Assembly (NCBI GenBank): GCA_021160865.1
Contig: JAGHBS010000026.1
Coordinates: forward strand, 1-16,525
Reading direction: 5' to 3'
DNA from: Planctomycetota bacterium
GTDB lineage: Bacteria; Planctomycetota; Phycisphaerae; SM23-33
Length of the DNA: 16,525 nucleotides
Shown in pieces: positions 15,128-16,525 of the stretch (its first letter is position 1; every line of letters starts with the position of its first letter). The notes beneath the pieces were generated by a model, which did not search any database, was not told the DNA's origin, and worked only from the letters and a program-made list of their open reading frames with translations. Both the position numbers and the translations under genes were made by a program.

Positions 15128-16525
15128 TCACCTTGCTAAACATAGATTAGCATAGAGACAGCCTCTGCATTGAGCAGGATTGGTATCACTGATGCGGTCA
15201 AATTGTCCAGTTGCTATCGAACTAAGCAAACGGTTAGCAAGGTCTTCTAATCGCTGTCTTGCCAGCGAGAGGTTTTTGTCAGTTGCAGTAAAGTCGTACG
15301 ATTCACCTGTCCGAAGGAAGTAAATCGTCGCTTTCGAAACTTTCTGACCAAAATGCTTCCGTGCAGCAATAAGATATAACATCATCTGCAATTCATATCT
15401 GCGAGCATGTTCGACAACTTGTGGAGAAGTTATCTTATCAGATTTGTAGTCAACAATGTGCCAATAGCCTTTAGCGTCTTGGAAAAGCAAATCTATCTGT
15501 CCGGTGATATTTATTGAGTTATCAGCCTTGTATATGAAGGCAATTTCTCTTTCACATCTTCGGGCAGAAAGTATCTGATTTATCAAAGGGCTTTCTTTCA
15601 ACTTCAAGAACATTGCTGTAAGTTCATGTATAATCGACTCAGCAGGAATGTCCAGTTCCATTTCACTAAACACTCTATTTGTAAGTGCTTGAGCGTAATT
15701 ATAGATTTCATCATGTTCATTTCTTTTCAATACAGTAAGGTCTGCCAGTTCCATACATCGGTGGAAGAAAGTACCCATAACAGTGGGATCGAGAGACTCT
15801 TTGAATATCGAAAGGTGTCCTTTTTCTTGCGATTTATCTTGTACAGGAAGAGGTGGACAAAGTATGTACTTCCAACGATATAGTGCCGGACAGATTGCAA
15901 AATCACATAAGGCAGTAGCTGATATGCCTGTAATAGGCGGATTTTCAACGGGGGAGAGTAATTTTGACTGAAATGATGTCTCACTCTCTTGTCCTTTCTT
16001 CAACAATATGTTGTAAAATTGATCAGCATTAGGGTTTGACGAAAGAGTTTTTAATCCTACTGACCTTACCAACCGTGGTTTTCGTAAAGGGGTTACAGTT
16101 CGTTTTTCGACACATATGGAATAGCGTCTATCGTATTTAATCTCCTTCTGGTTAGTATCAATGGCGCTGGTTATGTTGAAGATGCTGTTAAGTTTATCGA
16201 GGTAGGAATTTTTGGATTTGATTCCGCCATTTTTGTTTCGCCAATCTGCTCCGATTAATATTAAGTAGTCTTTATGCCTCGTGAAGGCGACGTACATTTT
16301 GCGTATATCTTCTTCTTCCAACTCCTCCTTTTCTGCAATGTGTGCCAGTTTATGACTAATGGGCATATTTTCGTCTTGCTCAAACTGTTTTTGTGGCGAA
16401 AGTGTAATTCCCCAATCGTGGCGAGTCAGGATATTTTCATGTTGAAAACCTACTACTGTATTGATCTCAGGTACAATCACAATGGGAAATTCCAGCCCCT
16501 TTGCTTTGTGAATTGTCATAATACG
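15128..16525 (-). CDS. AddA/UvrD-like helicase-nuclease, C-terminal part (5' truncated by window edge)
   Basis: The frame runs off the right edge; the visible 466 residues are the C-terminal part of an ATP-dependent helicase-nuclease for double-strand break repair. The edge itself falls in UvrD motif V ('RIMTIHKAKGLEFPIVIVPE'), followed by motif VI ('IRKMYVAFTRHKDYLILIG', Arg81 counted from the Met at 16519). The C-terminal PD-(D/E)xK nuclease has 'GTFFHR' (249-254), Asp343 in 'GQIDLLF', 'IVDYKSDK' (Asp357, Lys359) and 'YELQMMLY' (375-382). It also carries Cys210 ('CPALYRWKY') and C-x2-C-x5-C (451, 454, 460), the Fe-S arrangement of AddB and Cas4-type nucleases. AddA normally lacks it. The N-terminal helicase half and any partner gene lie beyond the window. 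Confidence 0.9.
   Translation of the reverse strand, partial: RIMTIHKAKGLEFPIVIVPEINTVVGFQHENILTRHDWGITLSPQKQFEQDENMPISHKLAHIAEKEELEEEDIRKMYVAFTRHKDYLILIGADWRNKNGGIKSKNSYLDKLNSIFNITSAIDTNQKEIKYDRRYSICVEKRTVTPLRKPRLVRSVGLKTLSSNPNADQFYNILLKKGQESETSFQSKLLSPVENPPITGISATALCDFAICPALYRWKYILCPPLPVQDKSQEKGHLSIFKESLDPTVMGTFFHRCMELADLTVLKRNEHDEIYNYAQALTNRVFSEMELDIPAESIIHELTAMFLKLKESPLINQILSARRCEREIAFIYKADNSINITGQIDLLFQDAKGYWHIVDYKSDKITSPQVVEHARRYELQMMLYLIAARKHFGQKVSKATIYFLRTGESYDFTATDKNLSLARQRLEDLANRLLSSIATGQFDRISDTNPAQCRGCLYANLCLAR

Overview
The window reads as ordinary bacterial chromosome: dense genes, Shine-Dalgarno sites, sigma-70-like promoters, and no mobile element, RNA gene or CRISPR array that I could find. 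The mix suggests an uncultured Planctomycetota (Phycisphaerae-like) or another PVC-type lineage. It holds a tail-anchored Ser/Thr kinase next to STAS and HATPase regulators, a uroporphyrinogen-decarboxylase paralogue, a DegT-type aminotransferase, a large DUF4139 secreted protein and a bacterial protein with two classical C2H2 zinc fingers. This placement is inference from gene content only.

Left part, mostly plus strand. The window opens inside an AsmA-like envelope protein (1-1037, 5' end missing). Ribosomal protein S1 follows (rpsA, 1297-3288) with an extended -10 promoter and a leader hairpin. A minus-strand two-finger C2H2 protein (3512-3949) converges on rpsA and has a near-consensus promoter. 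Divergent from it is a DUF547-type lipoprotein (4253-5125), then an MlaE-family lipid permease (5216-6034), a small Mpo1-like/DUF962 membrane protein (6051-6290) and a DegT-family PLP aminotransferase (6352-7656). AsmA-like, MlaE and Mpo1-like genes together give this part an envelope-lipid flavour, but no MlaF ATPase or MCE-domain partner is present.

Middle part, plus strand. A secreted DUF4139 protein with a C-terminal coiled coil (7828-9903) is closed by a terminator-like hairpin. A URO-D superfamily protein (10014-11000) follows. A 301-base convergent gap at 11001-11301 holds no convincing gene.

Right part, all minus strand; read in transcription order from the right edge. First is a helicase-nuclease of AddA/UvrD type with a Cas4/AddB-like Fe-S nuclease domain (15128 to the edge, 5' end missing). 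A radical SAM protein (14093-15124) starts 3 bases after it. A tail-anchored Ser/Thr kinase follows (12760-13998). Last is a partner-switching set: STAS protein, RsbW-like HATPase, second STAS protein (12541 down to 11302). The set has its own TTGACA-18-TATTAT promoter, a 7-bp palindrome in the leader and an 8-base overlap between its last two genes. No PP2C phosphatase or sigma factor gene accompanies it here, so output and reset partners must lie elsewhere.

The most unusual items are the bacterial C2H2 protein, the kinase plus partner-switching block, the orphan MlaE permease, and the radical SAM gene coupled to a helicase that carries an Fe-S nuclease.
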